In this document: positions 10,113 through 19,122 of the stretch, in pieces
How the letters are laid out: the number at the start of each line of letters is the position of its first letter
Numbering within the stretch: the stretch's first letter is position 1
Origin: Pseudomonas spelaei
GTDB taxonomy: Bacteria > Pseudomonadota > Gammaproteobacteria > Pseudomonadales > Pseudomonadaceae
Direction of reading: 5' to 3'
Length of the DNA stretch: 64,000 bases
Assembly (NCBI RefSeq): GCF_009724245.1
Contig: NZ_WNNK01000003.1
Span: 186,001 to 250,000, forward strand
The notes under the pieces: model-generated
The model's input: only the letters and a program-made list of their open reading frames with translations
The model's database searches: none
What the model was told of the DNA's origin: nothing
Made by a program: the position numbers and the translations under genes

Positions 10113-10554
10113 TCGGGGTCTCCTGCGCCAGCACCGTGCCGCGCACTTTGTAGGATTTGCCATGGAACAGCGCAATCAGCTGGCCCGTCTGGTTTTCGAT
10201 GCGTACGTCGTAGTTACCGGTGCGGCCGGCACGGCTTTGCTCGCGGCAGTCGGCGCTCAAGGTGTCGCCCAGATGGGCCGGGGCGATGTAATCGATGCTG
10301 CAACCGAGGGCCACGGTGGCGTCGTTGTAGCTGTTGCAGGCCACGGCAAACGCCGAGTCCGCCAGGGCAAACAGGTAGCCGCCGTGGCAGGTGCCGTGTC
10401 CCTGGATCATCTCGGCGCGTACGCTCATGCCCAACCGGGCGCAGCCAGGTGCCACCGAGAGCAGGCGTATGCCCATCGCCTGGCTGGCGGCATCACGGTT
10501 GAACAGGGTCTGGGCGCACTGGTTGGCCAGGCTCATGGCTTCAGGGTGGGTCAT
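10105..10554 (-). CDS. paaI: Hydroxyphenylacetyl-CoA thioesterase PaaI
   Basis: This 149-aa hot-dog-fold protein contains [19 protein letters not shown], the PaaI active-site helix with catalytic Asp. PaaI hydrolyses dead-end ring-hydroxylated CoA esters and rescues CoA. It overlaps paaJ by eight bases and follows paaG by 14. In P. putida-type clusters paaH would be expected between paaG and paaI; here it is missing. Confidence 0.93.
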   Translation of the reverse strand: MTHPEAMSLANQCAQTLFNRDAASQAMGIRLLSVAPGCARLGMSVRAEMIQGHGTCHGGYLFALADSAFAVACNSYNDATVALGCSIDYIAPAHLGDTLSADCREQSRAGRTGNYDVRIENQTGQLIALFHGKSYKVRGTVLAQETPNE

Positions 10555-10568
10555 GCGGTGTGCTCCCT

Positions 10569-11360
10569 TCAGCGGCCCTTGAAGTGTGGGCTGCGTTTTT
10601 CCATGAAGGCGCCGACGCCTTCGCGGTAGTCCTCGCTATGCCCGGCTAAACGTTGCAGGTCCCTTTCCAGTTCCAGCTGTTCATCAAAGGTGTTGCTCAG
10701 GCTGGCGTTCAGGCTGCGTTTGATCAGTGCCAGGCCGTAGGTGGGTTGTGTGGCCAGGTGGCGGGCGAGGGTCAGGGCTTCGTTGCGCAGATCGGCGTCG
10801 TCCACGCAGCGGTAGATCAAGCCCCATTGCTCGGCCTGTTCGGCGCTCAGGCGGTTGCCCAGTAAGGCCAGGGCCTTGGCGCGAGCCATACCTACCAGGC
10901 GCGGCAGGGTCCAGGTACCACCGGAGTCAGGGATCAGGCCGATCTTGCAGAAGGCTTGAATGAAGCTGGCTGAGCGGGCGGCTAGCACCAGGTCGCAGGC
11001 CAGCGGAATGTTCGCCCCGGCCCCGGCGGCCACGCCATTCACCGCGCAAATCACCGGCAGGGGCAGGTCACGCAGTTGGCGGATCAGCGGGTTGTAGAAC
11101 TGCTCGATGGATTCGCCCAGATCCGGCACCGTGCCGCCGGGCGCCACGTTGCGGTCGCCGAGGTCTTGCCCGGCGCAAAAGCCACGGCCTTCGCCGGTCA
11201 GCAGCAGTACTCGCACGTCGGGGGTTTGCTGAACCAGCCTCAGCGCTTCTTTGACCTCGCCGTGCATCTGCGTGTTGAAGCTGTTGAGTTGCTCGGGGCG
11301 GTTGAGGCTGAGCAGGGCGACGCCGGCCTCGATGGAAAACAGGATGTGTTCGAAGTTCAT
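10569..11360 (-). CDS. paaG: 1,2-epoxyphenylacetyl-CoA isomerase PaaG
   Basis: This 263-aa crotonase-fold protein isomerises the ring epoxide to oxepin-CoA. I call it PaaG rather than PaaF because of RGFCAGQDLGDRNV, the FYNPLIRQLRDLPLPVICAV stretch, LIPDSGGTWTLPR and the C-terminal YREGVGAFMEKRSPHFKGR, which match PaaG closely. The ATG at 11360 gives the family length. It is the first gene of its transcription unit, so paaF does not precede it. Confidence 0.92.
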   Translation of the reverse strand: MNFEHILFSIEAGVALLSLNRPEQLNSFNTQMHGEVKEALRLVQQTPDVRVLLLTGEGRGFCAGQDLGDRNVAPGGTVPDLGESIEQFYNPLIRQLRDLPLPVICAVNGVAAGAGANIPLACDLVLAARSASFIQAFCKIGLIPDSGGTWTLPRLVGMARAKALALLGNRLSAEQAEQWGLIYRCVDDADLRNEALTLARHLATQPTYGLALIKRSLNASLSNTFDEQLELERDLQRLAGHSEDYREGVGAFMEKRSPHFKGR

Positions 11361-11453
11361 GGTCGTGAGGACCTCACGGTGCACGCTCGGCAATCAGCCG
11401 GCTCTTTATTGGATCGGCCGAGTCAGCCGGTTTTGTCGGAGTATAGTCTTAAT

Positions 11454-11680
11454 GCGATACATAAATGCAATTACAAAATAGATTTAATGTGTCTTGTTTT
11501 GAGTTTTCTAGAATTTATCGTGAATGTTCCTGGCCGCGAATATTGCGATAATCGCTATGTTTCATTGAGTTATGACTGATGTGTCAGGCCGCACATTCCG
11601 CTTGCATCGGTCGATATATCAAGCGATACGCTTTTTCAGCTTTGTGCTTGAAAAATTGATGTGATACAAAATGAATCAAG
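11454..11680. promoter_or_regulatory. Divergent paaG / paaY promoter region with repeated GCGATAC-type sites
   Basis: The 361-base gap between the divergent paaG and paaY genes is AT-rich and carries repeated sites: GCGATACATAAATGCAATTAC at 11454, a near-palindromic GCGATAATCGC around 11545, GCGATACGC at 11623 and GTGATACAAAATGAATC at 11661. The first closely resembles the minus-strand site upstream of paaA. I read them as operators for PaaX or a co-regulator controlling both directions. Confidence 0.45.
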
Positions 11681-11721
11681 ATCGCCATCGCTTTGCGAAC
11701 ACGCCTCACAAGGAATTCTCC

Positions 11722-12312
11722 ATGACCTGCTACAGCCTCGACGGCCTGACCCCGGTGGTTGACCCCACGGCCTACGTCCATCCCTCAGCGGTACTGATCG
11801 GCGACGTGATTGTCGGCCCCCATTGTTATGTGGGACCGCTGGCGAGTTTGCGCGGCGACTTCGGGCGCATCGTCCTGGAAGAGGGCGCCAACCTGCAGGA
11901 CACCTGTGTGATGCACGGCTTCCCCGACAGTGACACCGTGGTCGAGCGCAACGGTCATATTGGCCACGGCGCTGTGCTGCATGGTTGCCGGATCGGCACG
12001 GATGCCCTGGTGGGAATGAATGCGGTGGTGATGGACAACGCACGCATTGGCGCGCGTTCGTTCGTCTCGGCAGCGGCCTTCGTCAAGGCCGGTTTCGAGT
12101 GCCCCGAGCAGTCATTGGTGATGGGCACACCGGCCAGCGTCAAGCGCAGCCTCAGTGACGAAGAGGTGGCGTGGAAGCAAACCGGTACCCGCGAATACCA
12201 GCGCCTGGCCCAGCGCTGCCTGGAGCAGATGCAGGTGTGCGAGCCCCTGAGCGCGCCGGAAACCGACCGGCCGCGGATCAGCGACAGTGGCCTGAGACCC
12301 AAGGGCCAATGA
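11722..12312 (+). CDS. paaY: PaaY, left-handed beta-helix thioesterase-like protein
   Basis: This 196-aa gamma-carbonic-anhydrase-like protein starts [20 protein letters not shown]. Hexapeptide repeats run from about residue 15 to 140, with metal-type histidines in CVMHGFP and [12 protein letters not shown]. PaaY is reported to act as a thioesterase on inhibitory CoA esters and is co-encoded with paaX. I chose the start at 11722 because AAGGA lies eight bases upstream. Confidence 0.92.
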   Translation: MTCYSLDGLTPVVDPTAYVHPSAVLIGDVIVGPHCYVGPLASLRGDFGRIVLEEGANLQDTCVMHGFPDSDTVVERNGHIGHGAVLHGCRIGTDALVGMNAVVMDNARIGARSFVSAAAFVKAGFECPEQSLVMGTPASVKRSLSDEEVAWKQTGTREYQRLAQRCLEQMQVCEPLSAPETDRPRISDSGLRPKGQ

Positions 12313-12373
12313 AACGCCTGCATCCTGACGCCGCTAAAAACGGTATATTTTCTCTTTTTGCCTCGGTACGCCC

Positions 12374-13297
12374 ATGTCGTCACTGACCCCTTTGAACCAA
12401 CTGATTACCCGCTTCCAGGAGCAGACACCGATCCGCGCCAGTTCACTGATCATCACGCTGTACGGTGATGCCATTGAACCTCACGGCGGTACGGTCTGGT
12501 TGGGGAGCCTGATTCAGTTGCTTGAGCCCATCGGCATCAATGAACGGCTGATTCGTACGTCGATCTTTCGCCTGACCAAGGAAGGCTGGCTGACCGCCGA
12601 GAAAGTCGGTCGTCGTAGCTACTACAGCCTTACCGGGACCGGGCGTCGTCGTTTCGACAAGGCCTTCAAGCGGGTCTACAGCTCCACCGTGCCGGCCTGG
12701 GACGGTTCCTGGTGCCTGGTGATGCTCACCCAGTTAGTCCAGGAAAAGCGCAAGCAGGTACGTGAAGAGCTGGAGTGGCAAGGTTTCGGTGCCATTACCC
12801 CCACCGTGCTGGCCTGCCCACGCAGCGACCGCGCCGACGTCAACGCCACCTTGCTCGACCTCGGTGCTCAGGAAGACACCATCGTTTTCGAAACCACCGC
12901 ACAGGATGTACTGGCCTCCAAGGCTCTACGGGGACAGGTACGTGAGAGTTGGAACATCGAGGAACTGGCGGCCCACTACAGCGAGTTCATTCAACTGTTC
13001 CGGCCGCTCTGGCAGGCACTTCGCGAGCAGGAGCAGCTACAACCGGCAGACTGTTTCCTGGCGCGAGTCCTGCTTATTCACGAATACCGCAAACTGCTGC
13101 TGCGCGACCCACAGTTACCCGATGAGCTATTGCCGGGAGACTGGGAAGGGCGTGCCGCGCGTCAGCTGTGTCGCAACATTTACCGGCTGATTTACGCCAA
13201 GGCTGAAGAGTGGCTCAACAGTGCCCTGGAAACGGCTGATGGTCCGCTGCCGGAGGTGGGTGAGGCGTTCTATCGACGTTTTGGCGGGCTTAAATAA
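12374..13297 (+). CDS. paaX: Phenylacetic acid catabolon repressor PaaX
   Basis: This 307-aa regulator has an N-terminal winged helix (LIQLLEPIGINERLIRTSIF, then RLTKEGWL) and the long PaaX C-terminal domain. PaaX represses paa promoters and is released by phenylacetyl-CoA. It lies 61 bases after paaY on the same strand, forming a paaYX unit divergent from the catabolic genes. The AT-rich operators described at 7346 and 11454 are the likely targets. Confidence 0.95.
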   Translation: MSSLTPLNQLITRFQEQTPIRASSLIITLYGDAIEPHGGTVWLGSLIQLLEPIGINERLIRTSIFRLTKEGWLTAEKVGRRSYYSLTGTGRRRFDKAFKRVYSSTVPAWDGSWCLVMLTQLVQEKRKQVREELEWQGFGAITPTVLACPRSDRADVNATLLDLGAQEDTIVFETTAQDVLASKALRGQVRESWNIEELAAHYSEFIQLFRPLWQALREQEQLQPADCFLARVLLIHEYRKLLLRDPQLPDELLPGDWEGRAARQLCRNIYRLIYAKAEEWLNSALETADGPLPEVGEAFYRRFGGLK

Positions 13298-13707
13298 CCT
13301 CACTGCATATGGGGAACCCCTGAGATTGTCCCGTTACGACAGCGTCATGCCTGAGGCCACACTACTGGAAACCGGTCCTCGCGCATCCGATCACCCGTGT
13401 TCAAGTCGATGCCAGGGAAGGGCGGTGAGGTACGGCCCGGGCTCTGGATATAACACACGTCGTCGCCCATAAAACGGGTGGCAAACCTGTGCGAGGGCTT
13501 TTTGCCGGTGTGGAATAGGTGCGGTCGCCATCGAGGAGAGGGTAGGTCAGAACGAAAAAGCCCGGCACGTGGCCAGGCTTTCTGTAGAGGGGGCCAAGTC
13601 CTTTTGGCTGACCGTAGTATGTTGGGTCGATGTGATGAAGAGATGACAGGCCGATACGAAAAACCCGGCGCTAGGCCGGGCTCGAACGTGGATAAATACT
13701 CTATCTA
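13298..13707. terminator. Non-coding gap with two terminator hairpins
   Basis: No convincing gene is seen in this 410-base gap. At 13659-13681 the minus strand forms a GCCGGG/CCCGGC hairpin followed by Ts, a good terminator for the glycine-zipper gene. At 13554-13580 a second hairpin (AAGCCCGGC against GCCAGGCTT, one mismatch) is flanked by T-runs on both strands and may end paaX transcription or back up the first. Confidence 0.6.
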
Positions 13708-14139
13708 TCAGCGATGTTTGTTCTTGTGCTTGTGTTTATTCTTGCCCTTGTAGTGCTTGCCGCCTGACCTGTGTTTACTGCCGTCGTCGGCCAGGTTATT
13801 GCCCACCGCGCCACCCGCTGCGCCGCCCAGACCGGCACCGATGGTCGAGCCGGTGGTGCCTCCCAGCTTGTTGCCGATGATAGAGCCGCCAGCTGATCCG
13901 ATCCCGCCACCGATGGCGGCTTCGGTTTTGTTACCTCTCGGCGCTCCGATTGCACTACCCGCAGCTCCGCCTACGCCAGCGCCCACGGCAGCCCCCGTGG
14001 ATCCGCCTAACTGCTGGCCAACGATGTTACCCAGCACGCCACCGACACCACCTCCGACAGCGGCGGAGCCATCTCCAGCGGCCATGGCGCCCTGTGCAAA
14101 CAGGAGGCTTACAGCAAGGATCGGGAGTGTCATTCGCAT
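13708..14139 (-). CDS. Exported glycine-zipper protein with basic C-terminal tail
   Basis: This 143-aa protein starts MRMTLPILAVSLLFAQGAMA, a clear signal peptide, followed by long glycine/alanine-rich glycine-zipper repeats (GGVGG, GAGVGGAAGSAIG, GAGLGGAAGGAVG) to about residue 115. It ends in a strongly basic Lys/His tail (KNKHKHKNKHR). Glycine-zipper repeats of this sort insert in or line membranes. I chose the start at 14139 because GAGG lies about eight bases upstream. No specific function can be named. The gene is monocistronic with its own terminator. Confidence 0.75.
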   Translation of the reverse strand: MRMTLPILAVSLLFAQGAMAAGDGSAAVGGGVGGVLGNIVGQQLGGSTGAAVGAGVGGAAGSAIGAPRGNKTEAAIGGGIGSAGGSIIGNKLGGTTGSTIGAGLGGAAGGAVGNNLADDGSKHRSGGKHYKGKNKHKHKNKHR

Positions 14140-14774
14140 TTTCTGAACCTCGACAGGGAGTGATCTGACGCTCACGGTTTGAAAGACGTCTAGGGTTTAA
14201 GAGCAGGCGAAAAGCTCAAAGTTCTTTGGTTGCCAAGGCGCCACTTGTAACAAATAGTTTCTCCGTGAGCGGATCCTGCGTTGTCAGCCGTGCATGATGG
14301 GCATCAGTGGCGCTTGCCCCAGCACCTGGCCGTTCAGCGTTTTTAGTCGACTAAAGGGCCTGTTCGTGTAATGCCCGCTCGCCTACTTTGTAACAAACCA
14401 ATTCATTTTCATGCCTGCTGTTTGCCCCCGATATCGAGGACAAGCCGCACGCGTATCGGCACAACACTTCTGTCCAGGCTCCATGAACTTTCTTGTCACC
14501 CCACAACAGTAAGTGCATGACCTGACAGCCTTTACCCTCATCGAAGTGATGAAACACGGCTCAAGAGTCATTGCCATCCCACTGATGGGCTCCGAATAAC
14601 ACCTTGACAGTGTTTCAGAGACTTGCTGGCAACTAATTAATAATTAAATTAGACGGCAAGTTACGCGCCATGCCAGTTTTATCGTGCCCCCAATGAAGTG
14701 AGCGACCGGTTCTTTTTCGAAGGATCGGTGTCGTCTATTGGATTTTCCTCAGCAATCAGATAACAAGGATGTCT
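14140..14774. other. Gene-free gap upstream of the serralysin gene
   Basis: Short minus-strand frames around 14351-14577 lack a convincing ribosome binding site and resemble nothing I recognise. The part near 14635-14665 is very AT-rich (TAATTAATAATTAAATTAGA) and may belong to the protease promoter. No repeats or RNA genes are evident. Confidence 0.4.
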
Positions 14775-16190
14775 ATGTCAAAGCTCAAAGAGAACGTACT
14801 GTCATCGGTCGGCCAGACCAGCAAGGCCTTCGATCAGGTGGTGAGTTTCGGCCATTGGTACGATCGCGGTGGCGCCGATCTGGTGAACGGCAAGCCTTCG
14901 TTCACCGCTGATCAAGCCGCAGACGAATTGCTGCGTAAAGGCGCGAGCTGGCACGATCAGAACGGCGACGGCAAGATCAGCCTCAGCTACACCTTCCTGA
15001 CCGCCAAGCCTGCTGATTTCAACCCGGCCCTGGGTACTTTCAGCGAGTTCAGTACGCTGCAAAAAGCTCAGGCGGTACTGGCATTGCAGTCCTGGTCTGA
15101 TGTGGCCAATGTGACCTTCACCGACACCCCGGGTGGTGTCGATGGTCAACTGACGTTTGGTAACTACAGCAGCTTTGCCGGCGGCGCCGCCTTCGCCTAC
15201 CTGCCAACCGGTGGTTCGCGCGACGGCCAGTCCTGGTACATGGTCAATGACCAATACCCGACCAATACCACACCGGACAACGGCAACTACGGCCGGCAGA
15301 CCCTGACCCACGAAATCGGTCACTCCCTGGGCTTGTCCCACCCCGGCAACTACAACGCCGGCAACGGCAACCCGACGTACAACGATGTCACGTATGCCGA
15401 GGACACGCGCGGCTATAGCCTGATGAGCTACTGGAGCGAAAGTAATACCCAGCAGAACTTCAGTGGTGCTTATTCGTCCGCACCGTTGATGGACGATATC
15501 GTGGCGATCCAGAAGCTCTACGGAGCCAACCTGGATACCCGCGACGGCAACACCGTTTACGGTTTCAATTCAAACACCGGCCGCGATTTCTACACGGCAA
15601 ACACCTCCAGCGACAAGCTGGTGTTTTCGGTCTGGGACGGCGGCGGCAACGACACCCTGGACTTTTCCGGTTTCAGCCAGAACCAGAAAATCAACCTCAA
15701 TGCAGGTTCGTTCTCCGATGTGGGCGGGCTGGTGGGTAACGTGTCTATTGCTCATGGGGTGACGCTGGAAAATGCCATCGGTGGCGCTGGCGACGATCTG
15801 CTGATTGGCAATTCGGCGGCCAACATCCTCGAGGGCGGTGCGGGGAACGACATCCTCTACGGTGGTGGTGGCGCAGATACCTTGTGGGGCGGCGCCGGTG
15901 CAGACACCTTCGTGTTTGGCCAGGCCAGCGACTCGACGATGACCGCGCCGGACTGGATCATGGACTTCACCAGTGGCGAGGACAAAATCGACCTGTCAGG
16001 TCTGTTCGCTTCAGTTGGCGCGACGTTGAACGTTGTGACCGGCTTCACGGGCCATGCCGGGGACGCGATCCTGACCTACTTCCAGGAGACCAATCAGACC
16101 AGCCTGATGATCGACCTCACCGGCAGTGGCCTTGTAGATTTTGCGGTAGGCACGGTGGGGCAGGCTGCGATGACCGATATCGTAGCCTGA
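14775..16190 (+). CDS. Serralysin-type secreted zinc metalloprotease (AprX-like)
   Basis: This 471-aa protein belongs to peptidase family M10B. The zinc motif [11 protein letters not shown] supplies three His and the catalytic Glu, and the Met-turn is SLMSYW about 30 residues later. RTX calcium-binding nonapeptides ([36 protein letters not shown]) lie at about residues 336-380, and the protein ends in a type I secretion-like DIVA. There is no signal peptide, as expected for type I export. AAGGA lies five bases before the ATG at 14775; the ATG two codons earlier overlaps it. No inhibitor or aprDEF exporter genes are adjacent, unlike the usual aprX locus, so this may be a second protease using an exporter encoded elsewhere. 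Confidence 0.93.
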   Translation: MSKLKENVLSSVGQTSKAFDQVVSFGHWYDRGGADLVNGKPSFTADQAADELLRKGASWHDQNGDGKISLSYTFLTAKPADFNPALGTFSEFSTLQKAQAVLALQSWSDVANVTFTDTPGGVDGQLTFGNYSSFAGGAAFAYLPTGGSRDGQSWYMVNDQYPTNTTPDNGNYGRQTLTHEIGHSLGLSHPGNYNAGNGNPTYNDVTYAEDTRGYSLMSYWSESNTQQNFSGAYSSAPLMDDIVAIQKLYGANLDTRDGNTVYGFNSNTGRDFYTANTSSDKLVFSVWDGGGNDTLDFSGFSQNQKINLNAGSFSDVGGLVGNVSIAHGVTLENAIGGAGDDLLIGNSAANILEGGAGNDILYGGGGADTLWGGAGADTFVFGQASDSTMTAPDWIMDFTSGEDKIDLSGLFASVGATLNVVTGFTGHAGDAILTYFQETNQTSLMIDLTGSGLVDFAVGTVGQAAMTDIVA

Positions 16191-16218
16191 GCCAAACCTG
16201 GAATAAGAGGTAAAAAAA

Positions 16219-16247
16219 GCGAAGCCAGATGAATGGCTTCGCTTTTG
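16219..16247 (+). terminator. Rho-independent terminator of the serralysin gene
   Basis: A perfect 9-bp stem GCGAAGCCA/TGGCTTCGC with a six-base loop is followed by TTTTGATTTT. On the other strand the hairpin is also followed by a T-run, so it can serve the convergent MFS gene. Confidence 0.9.
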
Positions 16248-16334
16248 ATTTTATGGCGCTTGAAACGCCTGAAAAGTAAGACGTCGCGCCCTTTAAAGGC
16301 CTTTACTCAAGGCCTCCTCTCCGATTTTTCGAGC

Positions 16335-17615
16335 TTAAGCGGTTGCCACGGTTTTCAGTTGCCACGGCTTAAAACTCAGCCACAGCAACACCCCCGGTAC
16401 CTGTAGCGCAATCATCACGCCCAGCGACCACTGATAAGCTTCCACCGGGTGCCCTTGTCCCGTGGCCGGCCACAGGTTCAGAATTTCCCCCATCAACCAT
16501 TGCAAGACAAACGCCAGCACGAACACCACCAGGTTGAATGACGAACTGACCCGCCCGGCCAGTTCAGGCGATACCGACTGAGCCACGATCGCGTAGTTCA
16601 TGGTGGTGGAGGTGCCGAAGAAGCTGAAACCCATGGCAATCAGCAGGGGTGATATAGGCAGTCCGCTGATCATCAATGATTGAAATACGATGAAGATCGA
16701 AACCCCGGCGCCGCACACCATGATCGGCTGTACGCCAAAGCGCCGCAGGTAGTCGGTGATCGAGCCGAAGGCCAGCGAGCCTGCCACCATCGCCACGGTG
16801 CCCCAGAGCAAGGTATTGGCCATGCTGGACTCGCCCAATTGGGCGACGTCGCGTAGCCACGGCCCCATCCACAGCGACAGCACCGACATGTAGATCGCAT
16901 GGGCAAACACCGAGTACAGCGCCAGTCGCCAGAATACCCACGAGGAGTAAAGCGTCCCCACGGCCTTGGACATTTCGGCAAGCGTGGTGTGTTTGGGTTT
17001 GTAGGTGCGTGGCACGCTGAGATGAATGACCACGCAGACGAACAGCGTCAGCAGCGCCAGAATCAAGAATGCTTCACGCCATGAGATCCACTTGAGCAAC
17101 TCATGCAGCGGGGTGGTGGACGCCATGGCGCCCAGGCCGCCTACCGATAACAGGCACGCGGTACTCAGGGGCAGGCGTTCGACGGGCAGCCAGATGGCGC
17201 ACGCCTTGATCGCACTCATCAACGAACCGGCCACACCCAGCCCGATCAGCCCACGACCAATGATCAGGCCCAGCTCGGTATGGGAGAAGCTGAAAATCAG
17301 CGAGCCCAATACCGCGAACAGCAGCATGGGGGCCTGCACGCTGCGCGGGCCGTAGCGGTCGAGCATGACGCCGAGTGGAATTTGCGCCGTAGCGAAGGTC
17401 AGAAAGTACACGCCGGTCAGCAGGCCCAGGCTACTGGCGGGCAGGTGCAGTTCCCGCTCCAGGTCCACGTAGATCAACGCGTTGACCGTGCGAAACAGGT
17501 ACGACACGAAATGGCCGAGGCCAAAGGGGATGAAGATGGTCAAAAACAGGTACAAGAAGGTGTGCTTGATCTCCTGGTCGGCCTTGGTGCAAGAGCCTGT
17601 ATTCTCATTGCTCAT
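16335..17615 (-). CDS. MFS transporter
   Basis: This 426-aa protein has about 12 hydrophobic helices and the MFS motif-A region LGVMLDRYGPRS between helices 2 and 3. The N-terminus is cytoplasmic and hydrophilic (MSNENTGSCTKADQE). The substrate is unknown. The start ATG overlaps the stop of an 80-codon upstream frame by four bases (ATGA), so translation was, or is, coupled to that frame. Confidence 0.85.
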   Translation of the reverse strand: MSNENTGSCTKADQEIKHTFLYLFLTIFIPFGLGHFVSYLFRTVNALIYVDLERELHLPASSLGLLTGVYFLTFATAQIPLGVMLDRYGPRSVQAPMLLFAVLGSLIFSFSHTELGLIIGRGLIGLGVAGSLMSAIKACAIWLPVERLPLSTACLLSVGGLGAMASTTPLHELLKWISWREAFLILALLTLFVCVVIHLSVPRTYKPKHTTLAEMSKAVGTLYSSWVFWRLALYSVFAHAIYMSVLSLWMGPWLRDVAQLGESSMANTLLWGTVAMVAGSLAFGSITDYLRRFGVQPIMVCGAGVSIFIVFQSLMISGLPISPLLIAMGFSFFGTSTTMNYAIVAQSVSPELAGRVSSSFNLVVFVLAFVLQWLMGEILNLWPATGQGHPVEAYQWSLGVMIALQVPGVLLWLSFKPWQLKTVATA

Positions 17616-17854
17616 GTCGGAAGAGCCTCGTAGGTGGAAAAGGTTGTGCGTATTTCACAGCAGAAACGACCCCGTGCTTCTTCCAGCCAAAGTTCATCGG
17701 GACACGGCCGCATTTCAGAGAACTTTACGTGATTGGCGTTCTTCAGCGCATTAGTCATGCCGTCGAAGGATAACGGGTTATCGAAGTCGAGAAACAGCGG
17801 TTTGGGTTCGGTATCGATCTTGACTTTGCGCTGAGAAGGACCGATGAACGCGGA
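17612..17854 (-). pseudogene. 80-codon remnant of a larger gene, possibly LanB-type dehydratase C-terminal part
   Basis: Read on the minus strand, the frame is open for 80 codons from just after a TAG at 17857-17855 to a TGA overlapping the MFS start. It has no plausible start codon except an internal ATG about 32 codons in. The sequence looks like true protein (LFLDFDNPLSFDG, then FSEMRPCPDELWLEEARGR, then CCEIRTTF). The pattern recalls the end of LanB/PEARL-type lantibiotic dehydratase N-domains, but that is a memory-based resemblance only. I read it as the 3' remnant of a 5'-deleted gene once in an operon with the MFS gene. Confidence 0.45.
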
Positions 17855-17949
17855 CTAAACATGCACTTATCCTGCCTTCCAAGTCGTCCGGCGCGTCACA
17901 CAATCCCGTTGGGTGTTGCTGAGCTGGACGCGATTGTTCGCCTTATGGC

Positions 17950-18996
17950 ATGGTCGAAACGACAGGTCATGCAGCCAATGGGATCAAAGCGATGGGGGAG
18001 GGTGATGAGTTCGATGCTAACGTGTCGATGGCAACGCTGAACGCGTTCAATCGTTGCGTGCTCCAGCTTGCCCACCTGGCTCGATCACGCGGCGGCTCCC
18101 ATTTCATTGCCGATGGTCTGCAGACGTTTCGTCCACTGGTGCCCTTCGCTTCGGCCTGGTGGGGTGAGATGTCGAGTGCACACGCCAAGGCTGCGCCGCA
18201 AAGCTGGATGCATGGGCGCATCAACCTGCCTGAGTCGTTTGCCGCCGAATGGAGCGCGATTGCCGGCCGCGACAGTTTTGCCCATGACACGCTCAATCAA
18301 CCGGGCAAGGTCGTGCGCGACAGCGAGTTCACCGACCCTGACGAGCAGGTGAATGTGTTTGCACGGCGCCATGACCTCTACCACCTGATGTGCATCACCT
18401 TCGAGCTGCCTGAAAGTGGCTTGATGTTTTTTGTGTGTCTGTACCGTGGCATGGATGCACCCGCTTTCGACGAAACGCAGGATGCTCTGTTTTCGGCCTT
18501 CTGCGCCCACCTGTTGCAGCTGTGGCGGTTTCAAGTGCAGGACATGATCCGCTCCGACACGGACAACGGGGCGAGCGACGTTGGTGTCGCCCGTATGGAC
18601 GGCAGTCTGTTGTATGTGGGGGCCAGGCTGTGTGCCGCCATTGAGCGCGAGTTTCCTGGGTGGAGCGGCTCAATGCTGCCTGAACAGGTGATTGCGCAAC
18701 TGCACGAGGCACCGGGCGTGGTGCGTCTGGGCCGCTCGTCATTGACACTCAGCCCCCATGGCGAGCATGTGATTCTGTCACTTGAGGTGCCGTCGGGGGG
18801 GGCAGCGCTCGCGCCACGGGAGCGCACGGCCGCGATGCTGTTCGCCGCCGGCCACTCCTACAAGGAGATCGCCAGAATGCTGTCGTTGAGCCCGGCGACG
18901 GTGCGTACCTACCTGCGCAATTGTTACCTGCAACTGGGGGTCAAAAGCAAAGTGGAGCTAGGTTCCGTGCTGCGTGCGGTTGCCCGTCGCGATTAG
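17950..18996 (+). CDS. LuxR-family transcriptional regulator
   Basis: This 348-aa protein has a C-terminal LuxR-type helix-turn-helix (LAPRERTAAMLFAAGHSYKE, then IARMLSLSPATVRTYLRNCY) at about residues 282-335. The N-terminal 270 residues form an unassigned sensor-like region without a recognisable receiver or autoinducer domain. It precedes and is co-oriented with the amidohydrolase and TorF-type porin genes, which it may control. An alternative start at 17995 is possible. Confidence 0.85.
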   Translation: MVETTGHAANGIKAMGEGDEFDANVSMATLNAFNRCVLQLAHLARSRGGSHFIADGLQTFRPLVPFASAWWGEMSSAHAKAAPQSWMHGRINLPESFAAEWSAIAGRDSFAHDTLNQPGKVVRDSEFTDPDEQVNVFARRHDLYHLMCITFELPESGLMFFVCLYRGMDAPAFDETQDALFSAFCAHLLQLWRFQVQDMIRSDTDNGASDVGVARMDGSLLYVGARLCAAIEREFPGWSGSMLPEQVIAQLHEAPGVVRLGRSSLTLSPHGEHVILSLEVPSGGAALAPRERTAAMLFAAGHSYKEIARMLSLSPATVRTYLRNCYLQLGVKSKVELGSVLRAVARRD

Positions 18997-19122
18997 CGTT
19001 GGTTGCCCCGGCATTTCAGTTAATTGCCTTACCCCTCCTCATTTGTGGAGGTCCGTTCTCTGGTCGCTCTCTATAAGGTATGGCTATCCCAAGCCGCCCA
19101 ATTAAAACAAGAGAGTGTTCCG

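Noticed and set aside
14351..14577. Two overlapping minus-strand frames of 64-68 codons, one with several cysteines (CTYCCG, CCADTRAACPRY)
   Set aside because: No good ribosome binding site, no convincing family match, and both frames overlap each other; a decayed Com-like zinc protein was considered but is not supported.
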